This document shows, piece after piece, positions 62,141 to 64,000 of a stretch of DNA of 64,000 bases (its first letter is position 1; every line of letters starts with the position of its first letter). Location: the NCBI GenBank assembly GCA_964016985.1, contig OZ024825.1:5140056-5204055 (forward strand), given 5' to 3'. A program made the position numbers and the translations under genes. Source of the stretch: Anodontia alba. Its lineage: Eukaryota > Mollusca > Bivalvia > Lucinida > Lucinidae. Under the pieces are notes generated by a model. The model worked only from the letters and a program-made list of their open reading frames with translations. It made no database searches and had not been told where the DNA came from.

Positions 62141-62284
62141 CTGGAAAAAATTGGAAAAATTCAATGTACTATGGAGTCAATTTAGCAATACCTCTAAATA
62201 TTTTGATTCCAGTCCTTTCTATATTTATCACAAAATTTAAACAAATCCATCTAACTACCTGGTGATGTGCCAATTTGCATTGTT

Positions 62285-62360
62285 TGAATGGCAGTGTAGA
62301 CACAGATCAAACTATTCCTAAGAGCAATCTGATCTGTGTCTGCACTGTTTGCTCAGGCAT
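62285..62360. repeat. GCAGTGTAGACACAGATCA hairpin
   Basis: GGCAGTGTAGACACAGATCAA with loop arms actattcctaagagcaat and complement gatctgtgtctgcactgtttgc. The arm change GACACAG/CTGTGTC is matched on both sides. Confidence 0.8.
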
Positions 62361-62507
62361 GCCTGTTTAAATATGGTATTTTATCTATTAAACTTACTCT
62401 CATCTCGTACTCAACTACTTCAGCTGAGTATTCTGAAACAATTCCACTGATTTACTTAAGAGGCGTTTAATCAACATACAGTACATCAATAGAGACTGTC
62501 CCTCTTG

Positions 62508-63552
62508 GATGTGGATAATACCTAACAATTATTCCATTAAATAATCTCTTCAGTAAGCACTCCCCCACAATGATAATGATGATGATGATGAAGATTTGAA
62601 GTTTTACATCCCTTTAACATTATTTAAGCCCTATTGATATGATGGAAGTGCCATATTAGAACGCTTTGTGCAATGAAATATGAATGTGGATAATACCTAA
62701 CAATTATTCCATTAAATAATATCTTCAGTAAGCACTCCCCCACAATGATAATGATGATGATGATGAAGATTTGAAGTTTTACATCCCTTTAACATTATTT
62801 AAGCCCTATTGATATGATGGAAGTGCCATATTAGAACGCTTTGTGCAATGAAATATGAATGTGGATAATACCTAACAATTATTCCATTAAATAATCTCTT
62901 CAGTAAGCACTCCCCCACAATGATAATGATGATGATGATGAAGATTTGAAGTTTTACATCCCTTTAACATTATTTAAGCCCTATTGATATGATGGAAGTG
63001 CCATATTAGAACGCTTTGTGCAATGAAATATGAATGTGGATAATACCTAACAATTATTCCATTAAATAATATCTTCAGTAAGCACTCCCCCACAATGATA
63101 ATGATGATGATGATGATGAAGATTTGAAGTTTTACATCCCTTTAACATTATTTAAGCCCTATTGATATGATGGAAGTGCCATATTAGAACGCTTTGTGCA
63201 ATGAAATATGAATGTGGATAATACCTAACAATTATTCCATTAAATAATATCTTCAGTAAGCACTCCCCCACAATGATAATGATGATGATGAAGATTTGAA
63301 GTTTTACATCCCTTTAACATTATTTAAGCCCTATTGATATGATGGAAGTGCCATATTAGAACGCTTTGTGCAATGAAATATGAATGTGGATAATACCTAA
63401 CAATTATTCCATTAAATAATCTCTTCAGTAAGCACTCCCCCACAATGATAATGATGATGATGAAGATTTGAAGTTTTACATCCCTTTAACATTATTTAAG
63501 CCCTATTGATATGATGGAAGTGCCATATTAGAATGCTTTGTGCAATGAAATA
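62508..63552. repeat. 175-bp satellite, six units, derived from a SINE tail
   Basis: Units begin at the marker cacaatgata at 62566, 62741, 62916, 63091, 63269 and 63441. Spacings are 175, 175, 175, 178 and 172, with differences due to the (GAT)n number. Each contains 'gaagttttacatccctttaac', 'ccctattgatatgatggaag' and 'gaacgctttgtgcaatgaaat'. Units differ almost only at aatctctt versus aatatctt. Confidence 0.95.
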
Positions 63553-63710
63553 TGGTACAGTCATGAGCAGAACTACCCCCGCCCCCCCCCCCCCCCCCCC
63601 ACTTCCCCCCCCCCCCCTCCCCAGCAGGATTCGAACCAGGACCTTGTTATCCACAGTCAGGAGCAGTAATCACTTCACACTCCTCCAGGACATGACACAG
63701 TAGATACTCT
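63553..63710 (-). mobile_element. tRNA-derived SINE head with poly-C tract
   Basis: On the minus strand, 'GTCCTGGAGGAGTGTGAAGT' and GATTACTGCTCCTGACTG resemble a box A region. GGTTCGAATCC is an exact box B. A G run follows, then 'gtagttctgctcatgactgtacc' leading into the tail that is amplified in 62508-63552. It is a SINE rather than a tRNA gene because no acceptor stem closes. Confidence 0.75.
63576..63622 (+). repeat. Poly-C tract
   Basis: Runs of 20 and 13 C with few interruptions. The complement is G-rich inside the SINE. Confidence 0.95.
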
Positions 63711-63746
63711 TTCCAATAAGAAAACAACCGTATATGAAAAGCCCCC

Positions 63747-63951
63747 TTAACCCTTGTCATGCTGAATAAATTTCCACACCCACTTCCAATTTTCAGCCAA
63801 CCAGATTACTTGACCCAGGTTGTTGATACAAATTCACATACTTAATGGGAAACAGTGCAGATCCAGATCAGTTGGCTTCAAAGCCAACTGATCTGGATCT
63901 ATACTGTTTGTAAAGACAAGGTATATCTGGGTTCAACAGGACTAGGGTTAA
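63747..63951 (+). mobile_element. TTAACCCTTGTCCTGCTGAA MITE, copy 13
   Basis: TTAACCCTTGTCATGCTGAA to CAACAGGACTAGGGTTAA. Loop shortened to ggcttcaaagcc. Confidence 0.92.
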
Positions 63952-64000
63952 AGTAAATCAGTAAAACCATAATTCTGGGTAATCTAGTTCTACATTATCA

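Noticed and set aside
63600..63690. tRNA gene on the minus strand
   Set aside because: Box B is present, but the acceptor stem does not pair and a G run follows. It is a SINE head.

Overview
This is an intron-rich invertebrate animal window, most likely from a bivalve mollusc. The inference rests on dispersed repeats of types I associate with bivalve genomes, a tRNA-headed SINE with a trinucleotide tail, and AT-rich introns packed with miniature inverted-repeat elements. There are no operons, no prokaryotic genes, no CRISPR and no canonical rRNA or tRNA gene.

One host gene spans almost the whole window on the minus strand. Eleven exons were placed by hand (62140 down to position 1). Every junction is GT-AG and all ten phases agree, giving about 543 continuous codons. 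The protein is a neurexin-superfamily receptor of the neurexin IV / contactin-associated protein (Caspr) / axotactin group. It shows the end of one laminin-G domain, EGF1, a complete laminin-G domain, EGF2, a second complete laminin-G domain, and a Thr/Pro-rich juxtamembrane stretch. Both ends lie outside the window: the N-terminal domains beyond 62140, and the transmembrane segment and tail before position 1. No fibrinogen-like module was seen between EGF1 and the following laminin-G domain.

The other roughly 97% is intron filled with small DNA elements. Several families are flanked by TTAA and carry a central hairpin: ends TTAACCCTTGTCCTGCTGAA, TTAACCCATTG, TTAACCCTTTCA, TTAACTCTTTGCATGCTGGG, 'CTCTGGGCAAATTCAGCAG', 'CTTTAAGGGTTAA' and TTAAnGGCTCC. 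Other families have ends CATTACGAAAACATGCC, GGGCCCAGTTGTTCAAAG, CATAGCTCCAGATAAG, TACACCACAACCTCTTTATA and ACCCTAAGTATTGGGACA. Four copies have pogo-like CAGTCGAAC ends. A full-length but broken mariner copy (1294 bp, TA target site) lies at 42814-44107. A fragment of a non-LTR retrotransposon polymerase lies at 16159-16626.

Tandem arrays occupy 518-2022 (29-bp unit matching a MITE terminus), 11330-11790, 24165-25912, 27560-27940, 53885-54690 and 62508-63552 (175-bp units that are copies of a SINE tail).

The most notable pattern is modular. The same few hairpin cores recur inside MITE families with unrelated ends. MITEs sit in trains sharing one TTAA, and they lie 12-65 bp from six of the ten splice donors.
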